Source of the DNA: Phreatobacter sp.
GTDB lineage: Bacteria; Pseudomonadota; Alphaproteobacteria; Rhizobiales; Phreatobacteraceae
Direction of reading: 5' to 3'
Length of the DNA: 64,000 bases
Assembly: GCF_030691135.1 (NCBI RefSeq)
Contig: NZ_JAUYFA010000037.1
Coordinates: forward strand, 1 to 64,000
Positions 25,901 to 34,358 of this stretch are shown one piece after another. Each line of letters begins with the position of its first letter. The first letter of the stretch is position 1. A program made the translations under genes and the position numbers. Below the pieces are notes generated by a model. It did not search any database, was not told the origin of the DNA, and was given only the letters and a program-made list of their open reading frames with translations.

Positions 25901-27105
25901 CAGGCGCCTCTGTAGCGGGCGAAGAGCGGATTGAAACCGATCCGGTAGACCAGTTCGGCGAGGCGCTCCACCGACCAGAGGCAGAGATCGGCGCGCCGAC
26001 CCGGTTCCAGAGCCCCGATATCGTCGCGCCCCAGCGCCTTCGCCGCGTTGCGGGTGAAGCCGAGGAGGCATTCCGCCACGGTCATGCGGAACAGGGTCGC
26101 GCCCATGTTCATGGTCAGAAGCGGCGAGGTCAGCGGCGAGGAGCCGGGATTGCAGTCGGTGGCCAGCGCCATCGCCGTGCCGTTGCGGCGGAAGGCTTCC
26201 ACGGGCGGCACACGGGTCTCGCGGATGAAGTAGAAGGCGCCCGGCAGCAGCACGGCCACGGTGCCGGCCTTCGCCATGGCGGCCGCGCCCTCCTCGTCGG
26301 TATATTCGAGGTGATCGGCCGAGAGCGCGCCATGATCGGCGGCAAGCCTCGCACCATGCAGGTTGGAGAGCTGGTCGGCATGGAGCTTGACCGGCAGGCC
26401 ATGGGAAGCGGCCGCGGCGAAGACGCGGGCGGTCTCCTCGGGTGAGAAGGCGATGCCCTCGCAGAAGGCGTCGACCGCATCGGCGAGCCCGTGATGGGCG
26501 ATGGCGGGGATCATCTTGTGGCAGACGAGGTCGAGATAGGCCGCCTTGTCGCCGTTCGCCTCGGGCGGCAGCGCATGGGCGCCGAGGAAGGTGGTGACCA
26601 CACCGACATCGCGCTTGTCGGCGAGCGACCGGGCGACCTTGAGCTGCTTCTCCTCGGTGTCCAGGTCGAGGCCGTAGCCGGACTTGATCTCGACCGTCGT
26701 CACCCCCTCGGCGATGAGCGCATCGAGGCGGGGCAGGCTTTCGTCGGCGAGATCGCGGGGTTTCGCCGCCCGCGTCGCCTTGACGGTGGAGACGATGCCG
26801 CCGCCGGAGCGGGCGATCTCCTCGTAGCTGGCGCCCTGCAGCCGCAGCTCGAATTCATGGGCGCGGCTGCCGGCATAGACCAGATGGGTGTGGCAGTCGA
26901 CCAGGCCCGGGGTCATCCAGCGGCCCTCGCAGCGGATGGTCTCTTTCGGGTCGAGCCGCGGCGCGTCGGCGCGCGCACCGACATAGACGATGCGACCGCC
27001 CTCGGTCGCGACGACGCCGTCCTCGATGAGGCCGAGGCCCTGATCCGCACCGGTTCCGGCCATGGTGGCCAGCCGCGCGTCGCGATAGAGACGATCAACG
27101 CGCAT
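25900..27105 (-). CDS. hutI: Imidazolonepropionase
   Basis: The third hut step, hydrolysing imidazolone-5-propionate to N-formimino-L-glutamate. A 401-residue amidohydrolase. The metal HxH is in [25 protein letters not shown], followed by [36 protein letters not shown] and the metal Asp in [12 protein letters not shown]. It is the first gene of the minus-strand hut operon. Its start lies 70 bases from the divergent hutF start, so the operon promoter and that of hutF share this short gap. No classic HutC palindrome was recognised there. Confidence 0.96.
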   Translation of the reverse strand: MRVDRLYRDARLATMAGTGADQGLGLIEDGVVATEGGRIVYVGARADAPRLDPKETIRCEGRWMTPGLVDCHTHLVYAGSRAHEFELRLQGASYEEIARSGGGIVSTVKATRAAKPRDLADESLPRLDALIAEGVTTVEIKSGYGLDLDTEEKQLKVARSLADKRDVGVVTTFLGAHALPPEANGDKAAYLDLVCHKMIPAIAHHGLADAVDAFCEGIAFSPEETARVFAAAASHGLPVKLHADQLSNLHGARLAADHGALSADHLEYTDEEGAAAMAKAGTVAVLLPGAFYFIRETRVPPVEAFRRNGTAMALATDCNPGSSPLTSPLLTMNMGATLFRMTVAECLLGFTRNAAKALGRDDIGALEPGRRADLCLWSVERLAELVYRIGFNPLFARYRGA

Positions 27106-27175
27106 GGGATGCTCTCGGCACGTCGTATTCCTCGCCCAACAATGCTAGGCGAAAAACCGTAGCATGGAGACGGCG

Positions 27176-28537
27176 ATGGACAAGCTCCATCTGGACAGGG
27201 CGCTGACCCCGATGGGCTGGCGCGACAACGTGACCGTGGCGGTCGGGCCCGATGGACGCATTGCCGCGATTACCGAGGGGCCCGCCGCTGCGGGCGCGGC
27301 GCGCCTCGGCGGCATCGTCCTGCCGGGCCTGCCGAACCTCCATTCCCATGCCTTCCAGCGCGGCATGGCGGGGCTGACCGAGGTGGCCGGCACGGGCGAG
27401 GATTCCTTCTGGACCTGGCGCGACTGGATGTATCGATTCGCCCTGGCGCTGGAGCCCGAGGATGTCGAGGCCATCGCCGCCCTCGCCTATGTCGAGATGC
27501 TGGAGGCGGGGTTCACGACCGTCGGCGAGTTCCACTACCTCCACCACGGCCGCGACGGCCGACCCTATGCGGACCCTGCCGAACTCGCCCGGCGCTGCAT
27601 CGGAGCGGCGGAGGCGACAGGCCTCGGCATCACCATGCTGCCGGTCTTCTACGCCCATTCCGGCTTCGGCGGCCTGCCCCCCGGCGAGGGCCAGCGGCGC
27701 TTCATCTGCGACCTCGACCTGTTCTCCCGTGTGGCGGAGGGCGCCCGCGCCGCCGCCGGCAGCTATGCCCGCGGCCAATTCGGCATCGCCCCGCATTCGC
27801 TGAGGGCGGTGACGCGGCACGAGCTGACGGCCCTGGTGGCCGCCTTCCCGGAAGGTCCCCTGCACATCCACGTCTCCGAGCAGGTCCGGGAAGTCGAGGA
27901 CTGCCTCGCCGCGCATGGGACGCGCCCCATCGCGCTTCTCGCTGACACGGTCGCGCTGTCGGAGCGCTGGTGCCTCATCCATGCCACCCATGCCGACGCG
28001 GCCGAGCGGCGGATCATGGCGGAAGCGGGCTCCGTGGTCGGGCTCTGCCCGGTCACCGAGGCCAATCTCGGCGACGGCCTGTTCGACGGGGTCGATTTCC
28101 GCGGGCGCGGCGGCCGATTCGGTGTCGGAACCGATTCCAACGTCGCGATCTCCGCCAGCGGCGAGCTGTCGATGCTGGAATATGCGCAGCGCTTCGCCAC
28201 CCGGCGGCGCACGGCGATGGCGGATCGTGGCGCCTCCACCGGGCGCTCCCTGTTCGAGGACTGCCTCGCAGGCGGCGCCCAGGCGCTGGGTCTCCGCCCG
28301 GCGGGGATCACGGTCGGCGCGCCGGCCGACTTCGTCGTGCTCGACGCCGGGCACATCGCCTTTGCCGGCCGTGGCGACGACGCGGTTCTCGATTCGTGGA
28401 TTTTCGGGCCTTCGGCCGGTGCGCTGCGGGAGGTCTATGTCGGGGGACGGCGAGTGGTGGACGGCGGCCGGCACGTGGCACGTTCGACGGTCGAAGCGCG
28501 GGCACGGGCCGTGCTGGACCGGGTGATCGGTGGATGA
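27176..28537 (+). CDS. hutF: Formimidoylglutamate deiminase
   Basis: Deaminates N-formimino-L-glutamate to N-formylglutamate, feeding HutG. A 453-residue amidohydrolase-superfamily enzyme. Key blocks are LPGLPNLHSHAFQRGMAGL (metal HxH), TTVGEFHYLHHG, GQFGIAPHSLRAV, LHIHVSEQVREVEDC, LIHATHAD and FGVGTDSNVAISASGEL. An ATG at 27164 is in frame, but GGAG lies 6 bases before 27176, and MDKLHLDRALTPMGW matches the family start, so I prefer 27176. It is divergent from hutIHGU, completing a five-step pathway in one locus. Confidence 0.94.
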   Translation: MDKLHLDRALTPMGWRDNVTVAVGPDGRIAAITEGPAAAGAARLGGIVLPGLPNLHSHAFQRGMAGLTEVAGTGEDSFWTWRDWMYRFALALEPEDVEAIAALAYVEMLEAGFTTVGEFHYLHHGRDGRPYADPAELARRCIGAAEATGLGITMLPVFYAHSGFGGLPPGEGQRRFICDLDLFSRVAEGARAAAGSYARGQFGIAPHSLRAVTRHELTALVAAFPEGPLHIHVSEQVREVEDCLAAHGTRPIALLADTVALSERWCLIHATHADAAERRIMAEAGSVVGLCPVTEANLGDGLFDGVDFRGRGGRFGVGTDSNVAISASGELSMLEYAQRFATRRRTAMADRGASTGRSLFEDCLAGGAQALGLRPAGITVGAPADFVVLDAGHIAFAGRGDDAVLDSWIFGPSAGALREVYVGGRRVVDGGRHVARSTVEARARAVLDRVIGG

Positions 28538-28575
28538 GGGGTCCGGGCGGGTTCCCGGCTCACGCCGCCCGCTCC

Positions 28576-28604
28576 ACCATGGCCGGCACAAGGCCGGGCA
28601 TGAC
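28576..28604. repeat. REP-like half-element
   Basis: The sequence around ATGGCCGGCACAAGGCCGGG, ending CATGAC, is an imperfect hairpin. It resembles one arm of the palindromic element at 16486-16573. It lies in the convergent gap between hutF and uraD and could help end transcription. Confidence 0.55.
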
Positions 28605-28626
28605 GAGGATGTCGCGGCCGACCCCC

Positions 28627-29157
28627 TCAGGGCAGCAGGTCCTTCAACCGCAGCAGGGCGATGCGCTCGACCTGGCGCAGCGCCTCGGCGAATTCGGCGG
28701 CGGCATCATGGCCGAGCCGCGCCTCGAAGGCGGCGCGAATCTCGTCCTTGGTCTTCCCTTTCACTGCGATGATGAAGGGAAAACCGAAGCGCGCCTTGTA
28801 GGCGTCGTTGAGCCGGGTGAAGGTCGCCCGCTCGTCGTCCGTCAGCCTGTCGAGCCCGGCGGAGGCCTGCTCGCCGGTCGATTCAGCGGTGAGCCGACCG
28901 GCCGCGGCGAGCTTGCCGGCAAGGTCCGGATGGGCGCGGATCAGGGCGAGCTTCGCCGGGTCGCCGGCAGCGCGCATGACGGCGACCATCGCCGCATGCA
29001 GGCCCTCGGCCGTGTCGTGGTCCGCGGTGAGGCCGGCGTCGACGGCGCCTTCCGCGATCCACGGCGAATGTTCGAAGACACCGCCGAAACGGGCGACGAA
29101 GGCCGGGCGGGCAAGGCGGCTGGGGCGGTCGGCTTCAGGGAGTTCGGCTTCAGTCAT
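28627..29157 (-). CDS. uraD: 2-oxo-4-hydroxy-4-carboxy-5-ureidoimidazoline (OHCU) decarboxylase
   Basis: Third step of urate oxidation: decarboxylates OHCU to S-allantoin. The 176-residue protein shows FVARFGGVFEHSPWIAE, LIRAHPDLAGKLA (catalytic His in AHPDL), SAGLDRLTDDERATFTRLNDAYKARFGFPFIIAVKG and RLGHDAAAEFAEALRQVERIALLRL, all signatures of the family. The frame is open upstream to 29358, but ATG 29157 (MTEAELPEADRPSRL) gives the normal size. No hydroxyisourate hydrolase or urate oxidase gene is in the window, so the rest of the pathway must be elsewhere. Confidence 0.93.
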   Translation of the reverse strand: MTEAELPEADRPSRLARPAFVARFGGVFEHSPWIAEGAVDAGLTADHDTAEGLHAAMVAVMRAAGDPAKLALIRAHPDLAGKLAAAGRLTAESTGEQASAGLDRLTDDERATFTRLNDAYKARFGFPFIIAVKGKTKDEIRAAFEARLGHDAAAEFAEALRQVERIALLRLKDLLP

Positions 29158-29203
29158 GGCGGCGTCCTGCGGTTCACCCGTCAGCCTAGAACCCGCCGCC
29201 GCC

Positions 29204-29746
29204 TCACTCCACCTTCTCGTTGGGATAAACGCCCCAGAGGCGCGTCTGCTCGATCCAGCCGTCGAAGCCCTGGCCGGTGATGCGGCACCAGGTGCCGTTG
29301 CAGGCGCGGACCATTCCCTGGACCTTCGGCTCGAGCCGCGCGACGACCCGGTCGCCACCCGGACGATTCATCAGCGAAACGAGGTCGTCGGAGTTGCCGC
29401 GCGGCATGACGATGCCGGTGCGCCGCCCCGAAAGCATGGAATGGAAGACCCAGGTCTCGGTGCCGTCATGGTCGCGGATGCGGCGCCAGTTGTCGAATTC
29501 GGCGGTGACCTCCACCGGCAGGCCGGAGCGCTGATAGATCCAGACCACCTGGTGTTCGCGCGTCGGCCCCATCCGCGCGTTGACGCGTTCCAGTTTCAGG
29601 CTGACGAAGCGGGGAACCGGGAGACGGGTCTGCGAGCCGAGCGACCCGGTGACCTCGGCGTAGGCGCTGGTCGGTGCGCCGGCCAGGACGGCCGCAATGA
29701 CGACCGCAATGGCGGCCGGCACCGCTCTCAGGCGAAAAGCACTCAT
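29204..29746 (-). CDS. Secreted SH3-domain protein
   Basis: A 180-residue exported protein. After a signal peptide (LRAVPAAIAVVIAAVLAGAPTSAYA) come two bacterial SH3-like units. The first is FVSLKLERVNARMGPTREHQVVWIYQRSGLPVEVTAEFDNWRRIRDHDGTETWVF; the second ends WCRITGQGFDGWIEQTRLWGVYPNE. The VNARMGPT...NWRRIRD pattern is the usual SH3b signature in this rhizobial family, often next to the D-glycerate dehydrogenase gene, as here. The start at 29746 is preferred over 29809 because it puts the signal peptide at the N-terminus. A peptidoglycan- or envelope-related role is likely but unproven. Confidence 0.8.
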   Translation of the reverse strand: MSAFRLRAVPAAIAVVIAAVLAGAPTSAYAEVTGSLGSQTRLPVPRFVSLKLERVNARMGPTREHQVVWIYQRSGLPVEVTAEFDNWRRIRDHDGTETWVFHSMLSGRRTGIVMPRGNSDDLVSLMNRPGGDRVVARLEPKVQGMVRACNGTWCRITGQGFDGWIEQTRLWGVYPNEKVE

Positions 29747-29906
29747 ACGCAACCCACTGGCATCCGAAACGCACCACACCGTCGCCGGCCCCTTCGAAAG
29801 ACGGGTCACGAGAGGGGACCGACGGCTTTGTCTGGCGCGACCCTTCTGGTAGACAGGTCGTGCCGGAAGTCATTGTCGCCGTTCAGGGTTAAGACAGGCT
29901 TGATGG

Positions 29907-29928
29907 CCGGCCGGAATCAACCGGCCGG
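29907..29928. other. GC-rich hairpin in the divergent gap upstream of the hydroxyacid dehydrogenase
   Basis: CCGGCCGG-AATCAA-CCGGCCGG forms an 8-bp stem with a 6-base loop, about 45 bases before the ATG at 29974. Because CCGGCCGG is itself palindromic, each half is also a symmetrical site. It may be part of a 5' leader or an operator. There is no U-tract, so it is not an obvious terminator. The remaining 228-base gap shows no gene. Confidence 0.4.
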
Positions 29929-29973
29929 GTGATCCGTTGCAGGGCGGCTCACGAGAATTCCAGAGGTTGGGGT

Positions 29974-30972
29974 ATGCCGAACCGCAAGAAACCGCTCGTC
30001 GTCGTGACGAGGAAACTGCCGGACAGCATCGAGACGCGGATGCGCGAGCTCTTCGAGACGCGCCTCAACGTCGACGACAAGCCGATGAGCCAGGCCGATC
30101 TTGTCGCCGCGATGAAGACGGCGGAGGTCCTGGTACCGACCGTCACCGACCGGATCGACGCGGCCCTGCTGTCGCAGGCGGGCCCGCAGCTGCGCCTCAT
30201 CGCGCAGTTCGGCAACGGCGTCGACAATATCGATGTCGCCACCGCGATCCAGCGCGGCATCACCGTGACGAATACGCCGGGTGTCCTCACCGAGGACACG
30301 GCCGACATGACCATGGCGCTGATCCTCGCCGTGCCGCGCCGCCTCGCCGAAGGGCTCGAAGTGCTGGAACACGGCGAATGGATGGGGTGGACCCCGACCT
30401 GGATGCTCGGCAAGCGCATCCACGGCAAGCGCCTCGGCATCGTCGGCATGGGCCGGATCGGCCAGGCGCTCGCCCGCCGCGCTGCCGCTTTCGGCATGCA
30501 GATCCACTATCACAACCGCCGGCGCCTGCCCGAGAAAACCGAACAGGCGTTGGACGCGACCTATTGGGAGAGCCTCGACCAGATGCTCGCCCGCATGGAC
30601 ATCATCTCGGTCAACTGCCCGCATACCCCGGCGACCTACCACCTGTTGTCGGCGCGGCGGCTGAAGCTCCTCAAGAAGGAGGCCTTCGTCGTCAACACGG
30701 CGCGCGGCGAGATCATCGACGAGGTAGCGCTCACACGGATGATCGAAGCGGGCGATCTCGCCGGCGCCGGCCTCGACGTGTTCGAGAGCGAGCCTGCGGT
30801 CAATCCGCGGCTGATCAAACTCGCCAAGGCGGGCAAGGTGGTGCTGCTGCCGCATATGGGCTCGGCCACCATCGAGGGCCGCATCGACATGGGCGACAAG
30901 GTCATCGTCAACATCAAGGCCTTCATGGACGGCCACAAGCCGCCGGACCGCGTGCTGCCCTCGATGCTGTGA
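29974..30972 (+). CDS. D-2-hydroxyacid dehydrogenase (D-glycerate dehydrogenase/glyoxylate reductase type)
   Basis: A 332-residue NAD(P)-dependent enzyme of the D-isomer 2-hydroxyacid dehydrogenase family. Blocks are IAQFGNGVDNIDV, NTPGVLTEDTADMTMALILAVPRR, LGIVGMGRIGQALARRAAAFGM (dinucleotide fold), VNTARGEIIDE (catalytic Arg), GLDVFESEP (Glu) and LLPHMGSAT (His). The branch resembles hydroxypyruvate/glyoxylate reductases. The ATG at 29974 follows AGAGGTTGGGGT; an in-frame upstream ATG at 29929 lacks a good site. The VOC protein gene follows 6 bases after the stop, probably in one operon. Confidence 0.88.
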   Translation: MPNRKKPLVVVTRKLPDSIETRMRELFETRLNVDDKPMSQADLVAAMKTAEVLVPTVTDRIDAALLSQAGPQLRLIAQFGNGVDNIDVATAIQRGITVTNTPGVLTEDTADMTMALILAVPRRLAEGLEVLEHGEWMGWTPTWMLGKRIHGKRLGIVGMGRIGQALARRAAAFGMQIHYHNRRRLPEKTEQALDATYWESLDQMLARMDIISVNCPHTPATYHLLSARRLKLLKKEAFVVNTARGEIIDEVALTRMIEAGDLAGAGLDVFESEPAVNPRLIKLAKAGKVVLLPHMGSATIEGRIDMGDKVIVNIKAFMDGHKPPDRVLPSML

Positions 30973-30978
30973 GGCGCC

Positions 30979-31371
30979 ATGAGCCTTTCCGCCATTCGCA
31001 ATCTCGACCACACGGTCCTGCTCTGTGTCCGGCTGGCCGATACGCGCGCCTTCTATCGCGACGTGATGGGGTTTCCGATCGAGACGGACCATCCGACCTG
31101 GGTCAGTTTTCGCGTCGGATCGGCGCTTTTGTCGCTGCGGCCGCGCGGACCCTGGTCGGTCTGCGACGACGGCCCGGCCGTGGCGGGATCGGCCGCCGTC
31201 CAGCTCGCCTTCCGCGTGCCGCCGCCGGCGGTCGATGCCTGCCATACCGAGCTGGTCGCGAGGGGCGTGACGATCCTGCGGGCGCCCACCGACCTTCCGG
31301 CCTGGCGCCACCGCACGCTGTTCTTCCGCGACCCGGAAGACAATATCATCGAGATCTACGCCGAATATTGA
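30979..31371 (+). CDS. VOC (glyoxalase/bleomycin-resistance fold) protein
   Basis: A 130-residue single-module vicinal oxygen chelate protein. The first half has NLDHTVLLCVRLADTRAFYRDVMGF, with a likely metal His in LDHTVL. The second half ends RHRTLFFRDPEDNIIEIYAEY, with the typical DPxxNxIEI and a Glu ligand. Such proteins include lyases, dioxygenases and resistance proteins; the activity here is unknown. It is 6 bases downstream of the hydroxyacid dehydrogenase, so a shared role in small hydroxy- or keto-acid metabolism is possible. It converges with the MoeB-like gene. Confidence 0.85.
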   Translation: MSLSAIRNLDHTVLLCVRLADTRAFYRDVMGFPIETDHPTWVSFRVGSALLSLRPRGPWSVCDDGPAVAGSAAVQLAFRVPPPAVDACHTELVARGVTILRAPTDLPAWRHRTLFFRDPEDNIIEIYAEY

Positions 31372-31393
31372 GGCACGCGCGGGTGATCCAGCC

Positions 31394-32167
31394 TCAGGCG
31401 TCCTGCCCGTTCAGCGGGTTCTCCGGGTCCCAGCGGTAGCGCACCGTCTCGAAACGCATGGCGCGGGTGTCGATCATCAGCAGGCGGCCGACGAGGCCCT
31501 CGCCGAAACCAACGATCTCGCGGATGACCTCCAGCGCCATCATCGAACCGACGATGCCGGTCAGCGCGCCGAGAATGCCGGCCTCCTGGCAGGAGGGCAC
31601 GGTTCCCGGCGGCGGCGCGTCGGGGAACAGGCAGCTATAGGTCGGGTTCGGGCGGCCCTCGCCGTCGTTCTCGTGCGGGCGCAGAGTCGTGAGCGTCGCG
31701 TCGAAGGTGCCGACCGCCGCCGTCACCAGCGGCTTGCCCTCATGGAAACAGGCGTCGGAGACCGCATAGCGGGTGGCGAAATTGTCGGAGCCGTCGGCGA
31801 CGATGTCGTAGCCGCGGACGAGATCGCGGGCATTCGCCGCCGTCAGCCGGGTGATGTGGGACACCACCTCGACATGGGGGTTGAGCCGGCGGATGGCATT
31901 GGCCGCGCTCTCGGTCTTGAGGATGTCGACATCCTCGGTGCGGTGGATGACCTGCCGCTGAAGGTTCGACAGCGCCACGCCGTCATCGTCGACGATACCG
32001 ATGGTGCCGACGCCGGCCGCTGCCAGATAAAGCAGCAGCGGCGCGCCGAGACCGCCGGCGCCGATCACCAGGACGCGGGCGGCCTTCAGCTTCTGCTGGC
32101 CTGGCCCGCCGACCTCGCGCAGGACGATGTGGCGGGCATAGCGCTCGAGTTCCTCAGCGGAGAACAT
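31394..32167 (-). CDS. moeB: HesA/MoeB/ThiF family adenylyltransferase
   Basis: An E1-like enzyme of 257 residues that adenylates the C-terminal Gly-Gly of ubiquitin-fold sulfur carriers such as MoaD or ThiS. Features are RYARHIVLREVGGPGQQKLKAARVLVIGAGGLGAP (nucleotide loop), DDDGVALSNLQRQVIH, DGSDNFATRYAVSDACF and the segment CQEAGILGALTGIVGSMMALE. E. coli MoeB binds zinc with two CxxC pairs. Here the first pair is reduced to TYSC and the C-terminal pair is absent, so this is a zinc-less variant. MoaD at 3151 is a plausible partner. The start overlaps the stop of the upstream TPP-enzyme gene by 1 base. Confidence 0.85.
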   Translation of the reverse strand: MFSAEELERYARHIVLREVGGPGQQKLKAARVLVIGAGGLGAPLLLYLAAAGVGTIGIVDDDGVALSNLQRQVIHRTEDVDILKTESAANAIRRLNPHVEVVSHITRLTAANARDLVRGYDIVADGSDNFATRYAVSDACFHEGKPLVTAAVGTFDATLTTLRPHENDGEGRPNPTYSCLFPDAPPPGTVPSCQEAGILGALTGIVGSMMALEVIREIVGFGEGLVGRLLMIDTRAMRFETVRYRWDPENPLNGQDA

Positions 32168-32757
32168 CAGTCGATCGACAGCCCCAGGGATTGGCGCACG
32201 CGGGCGCGGACGGCATGCCCGTCACGGGTCGGCAGCACACGCTCGAGTTCGGCCTGGCCGATCCTGACCACCGCGACGCAGGGGCCGTTGCCGAGCGCGG
32301 TCGCGCGGGTCGCGAGCCCCTCGACATCGCCCATGGCGTCGATGGCCCGGGAATCGGCAATCCCGGAGGCGCCGGCAATGCCGGCGAGATCGGCGACCAA
32401 AGTGTGGCTCGCCTGCCCGCCGGTCTCGCCGTAGAGGCCGTTATCCAGGATGACGACGGTGAGGTTCTTCGGCGCCTGCATGGCGATGGTGGCGAAGGAG
32501 CCGACACCCATCAGCATCTCGCCGTCACCGGTGACGGCGATGACCGGGGTTTCGGGCCGGGCGAGCGCGATCCCGAGGGCCATCACGGCGCAACCGCCCA
32601 TGGCGCCCCAGAGATAGACGTTGCGATCGTGGTCGCCGCAGGCGGCGACGTCATAGGTCGGCGATCCAAGCCCGGTGACGACGATGGCCTCGCCGCGGTC
32701 CTTCAGCAGGCGGGCGACGACGGCGCGGCGGTCGAGGCGGTTCACGGACTGGCTCAT
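32167..32757 (-). CDS. Sulfopyruvate/phosphonopyruvate decarboxylase-like, TPP-binding (beta) subunit
   Basis: A 196-residue thiamine pyrophosphate-binding subunit. The TPP motif runs from GDGEMLMGVGSFATIAMQAP to VVILDNGLYGETGG. VVTGLGSPTYDVAACGDHDRNVYLWGAMGG matches ComE-type sulfopyruvate decarboxylase beta subunits. It overlaps the alpha-subunit gene by 4 bases. The two-gene arrangement resembles ComDE, which decarboxylates sulfopyruvate to sulfoacetaldehyde, and bipartite phosphonopyruvate decarboxylases. The substrate cannot be settled from sequence. The divergent YihU-like reductase favours a sulfonate. Confidence 0.8.
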   Translation of the reverse strand: MSQSVNRLDRRAVVARLLKDRGEAIVVTGLGSPTYDVAACGDHDRNVYLWGAMGGCAVMALGIALARPETPVIAVTGDGEMLMGVGSFATIAMQAPKNLTVVILDNGLYGETGGQASHTLVADLAGIAGASGIADSRAIDAMGDVEGLATRATALGNGPCVAVVRIGQAELERVLPTRDGHAVRARVRQSLGLSID

Positions 32758-33302
32758 CTCACGAAGACCTTGGCACCGATGAGCTGCTGGGCGAGGAGAA
32801 CAGCGACGGCGCTGCCGCCCTCATAGGCCATGCGGATGCCGGCGGCTGTGGCGGGACCAACCTCCTCGGGCCTGTCGGCCCTGAGCACATGCACGCCCAT
32901 CAGCCGGAAGGCGTCGGGCGTGCTGGTTCCCATGGGAACCTGCCACGGATTGAACTCGCCCCATTCGCCGCGCATCGTCACGAAGGTGAGGAAGGGTCCG
33001 CCCATGTTGCGGACCAGCGACAGCATGTTGATGCAATTGCCGACGCCCGAGGACTGCATGAGCAGGCAGGCGCGGTCGCCGCCGAGCCAGGCGCCGGAGA
33101 CCAGCGCGATGCCCTCCTCCTCGGTGGTCAGCGGAATGCCGATCATCGCCGGGTCCGCATGGACGGCGCGGATCAGGTCGGCATGGCCGCCATCGGGCAC
33201 ATAGGCGACCTGCCGGACACGGGCCGCTTTCAGGGCAGAGAAGATGTCGCCCGGCCAGCCGGCGGGCGAGGCATGCAAAGCATGAGGATGCGCGGCGTTC
33301 AT
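32754..33302 (-). CDS. Sulfopyruvate/phosphonopyruvate decarboxylase-like, alpha subunit
   Basis: A 182-residue pyrimidine-binding half of a split TPP-dependent decarboxylase. Blocks are VRQVAYVPDGGHADLIRAVHADP, PLTTEEEGIALVSGAWLGGDRACLLMQSSGVGNCINML (activating Glu in TEEEG) and FLTFVTMRGEWGEFNPWQVPMG. This is the ComD-type pattern, including QSSGVGN and the MRGEWGE loop. The frame is open far upstream, but ATG at 33300-33302 (MNAAHPHALHASP) fits the family size and leaves an 88-base gap to the divergent reductase gene. It forms an operon with the beta subunit and the MoeB-like gene. Confidence 0.8.
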   Translation of the reverse strand: MNAAHPHALHASPAGWPGDIFSALKAARVRQVAYVPDGGHADLIRAVHADPAMIGIPLTTEEEGIALVSGAWLGGDRACLLMQSSGVGNCINMLSLVRNMGGPFLTFVTMRGEWGEFNPWQVPMGTSTPDAFRLMGVHVLRADRPEEVGPATAAGIRMAYEGGSAVAVLLAQQLIGAKVFVR

Positions 33303-33390
33303 GGGCTGGATAGGCTCCCCTTCCCTTGCGAGGGGCGGACCATGACGCCGCGCCCGCGGAGAAACAAGACTGACAATCGGGAGGACAGGC

Positions 33391-34302
33391 ATGACGGTCG
33401 GATTCATCGGACTGGGAAAGATGGGACGGGGCATGGCCTCGAACCTGCAGACCAAGGGCTTTTCGCTGATGGTGCACGACGTGGTCGCGGCGCCGGTGGC
33501 GGCGCTGGAGGCCCTCGGCGCGAAGCGCGGCACGCCCGCCGAGATCGCCGCGTCCTGCGACATCGTCGTCACCATGCTGCCGACGGGCAAGGAGGTGGGC
33601 GAGGTCGTCCTCGCGCCCGGCGGCGTGCTCGACCATGCACGGCCCGGCACCCTCATCATCGACATGTCGACCATCGACCCGGAGACGACCGACAAGCTGC
33701 ATGACGAAACGCGTCGGCGCGGCATGTCGGCCGTGGATGCACCGGTCGGGCGCCTCGCCTGGCATGCCGACCGGGGGCAGAGCCTGTTCATGGTCGGCGC
33801 CGACGATGCCGATTACCAGCGCGCCCTGCCTTTGCTTCAGGCCATGGGCACGACGATCCACCATTCCGGCGGTCCCGGCGCCGGCACCCGGATGAAGCTC
33901 GTCAACAACTACCTCGCCATCATCCTCTGCCAGCTCAATGCCGAGGCCCTGTCGCTGTCGCAGCGCTTCGGGCTGGATCTCGCGAAGACGCTGGACGTGC
34001 TCTACGGCACCACGGCGACCAACGGCCAGCTCAAGGTCAACTGGCCGAACAAGGTTCTGGCGGGCGACACGGAGCCCGGCTTCTCCATCGATCTCGCCCA
34101 CAAGGACCTGACGCTGATCATCCAGGCGGCGAACAGCGCGCGCGTACCGCTGCCCGTCGCGGCGGCGGCTCGGGAGGCTTTCTCCCAGGCCCGCGCCCGC
34201 GGCTACGGCCAGAACGACTTCTCGGCGATGGTGGATGTCGCCTGCGATCTCTCGCAGATCGAGCGTGCCCGGCTGCCGAAGGGCTACACGCCGCCGGCTT
34301 AG
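33391..34302 (+). CDS. NAD(P)-dependent beta-hydroxyacid dehydrogenase, 3-sulfolactaldehyde reductase (YihU)-like
   Basis: A 303-residue HIBADH-family reductase. The dinucleotide loop is GFIGLGKMGRGMASNL and the catalytic Lys segment is GTRMKLVNNYLAI. Several stretches resemble E. coli YihU as I recall it: LIIDMSTIDPETTDKL, DAPVGR, SGGPGAGTRMKLVNNY, WPNKVLAGD, SIDLAHKDL and AREAFSQARARG. YihU reduces 3-sulfolactaldehyde to dihydroxypropanesulfonate. Tartronate semialdehyde reductase or 3-hydroxyisobutyrate dehydrogenase are alternatives. GGGAGG precedes the ATG. It is divergent from a sulfopyruvate-decarboxylase-like pair, suggesting a shared C3-sulfonate theme. Confidence 0.82.
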   Translation: MTVGFIGLGKMGRGMASNLQTKGFSLMVHDVVAAPVAALEALGAKRGTPAEIAASCDIVVTMLPTGKEVGEVVLAPGGVLDHARPGTLIIDMSTIDPETTDKLHDETRRRGMSAVDAPVGRLAWHADRGQSLFMVGADDADYQRALPLLQAMGTTIHHSGGPGAGTRMKLVNNYLAIILCQLNAEALSLSQRFGLDLAKTLDVLYGTTATNGQLKVNWPNKVLAGDTEPGFSIDLAHKDLTLIIQAANSARVPLPVAAAAREAFSQARARGYGQNDFSAMVDVACDLSQIERARLPKGYTPPA

Positions 34303-34358
34303 AGCCTGCTGACAGGCACGCCCTTGTGGAAGCCAGCCCGACGCGGCACCACTAGGAC

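Noticed and set aside
29907-29928. A Rho-independent terminator at the CCGGCCGG hairpin
   Set aside because: There is no U-tract and it lies upstream of a gene start in a divergent gap, so it is listed only as a hairpin.
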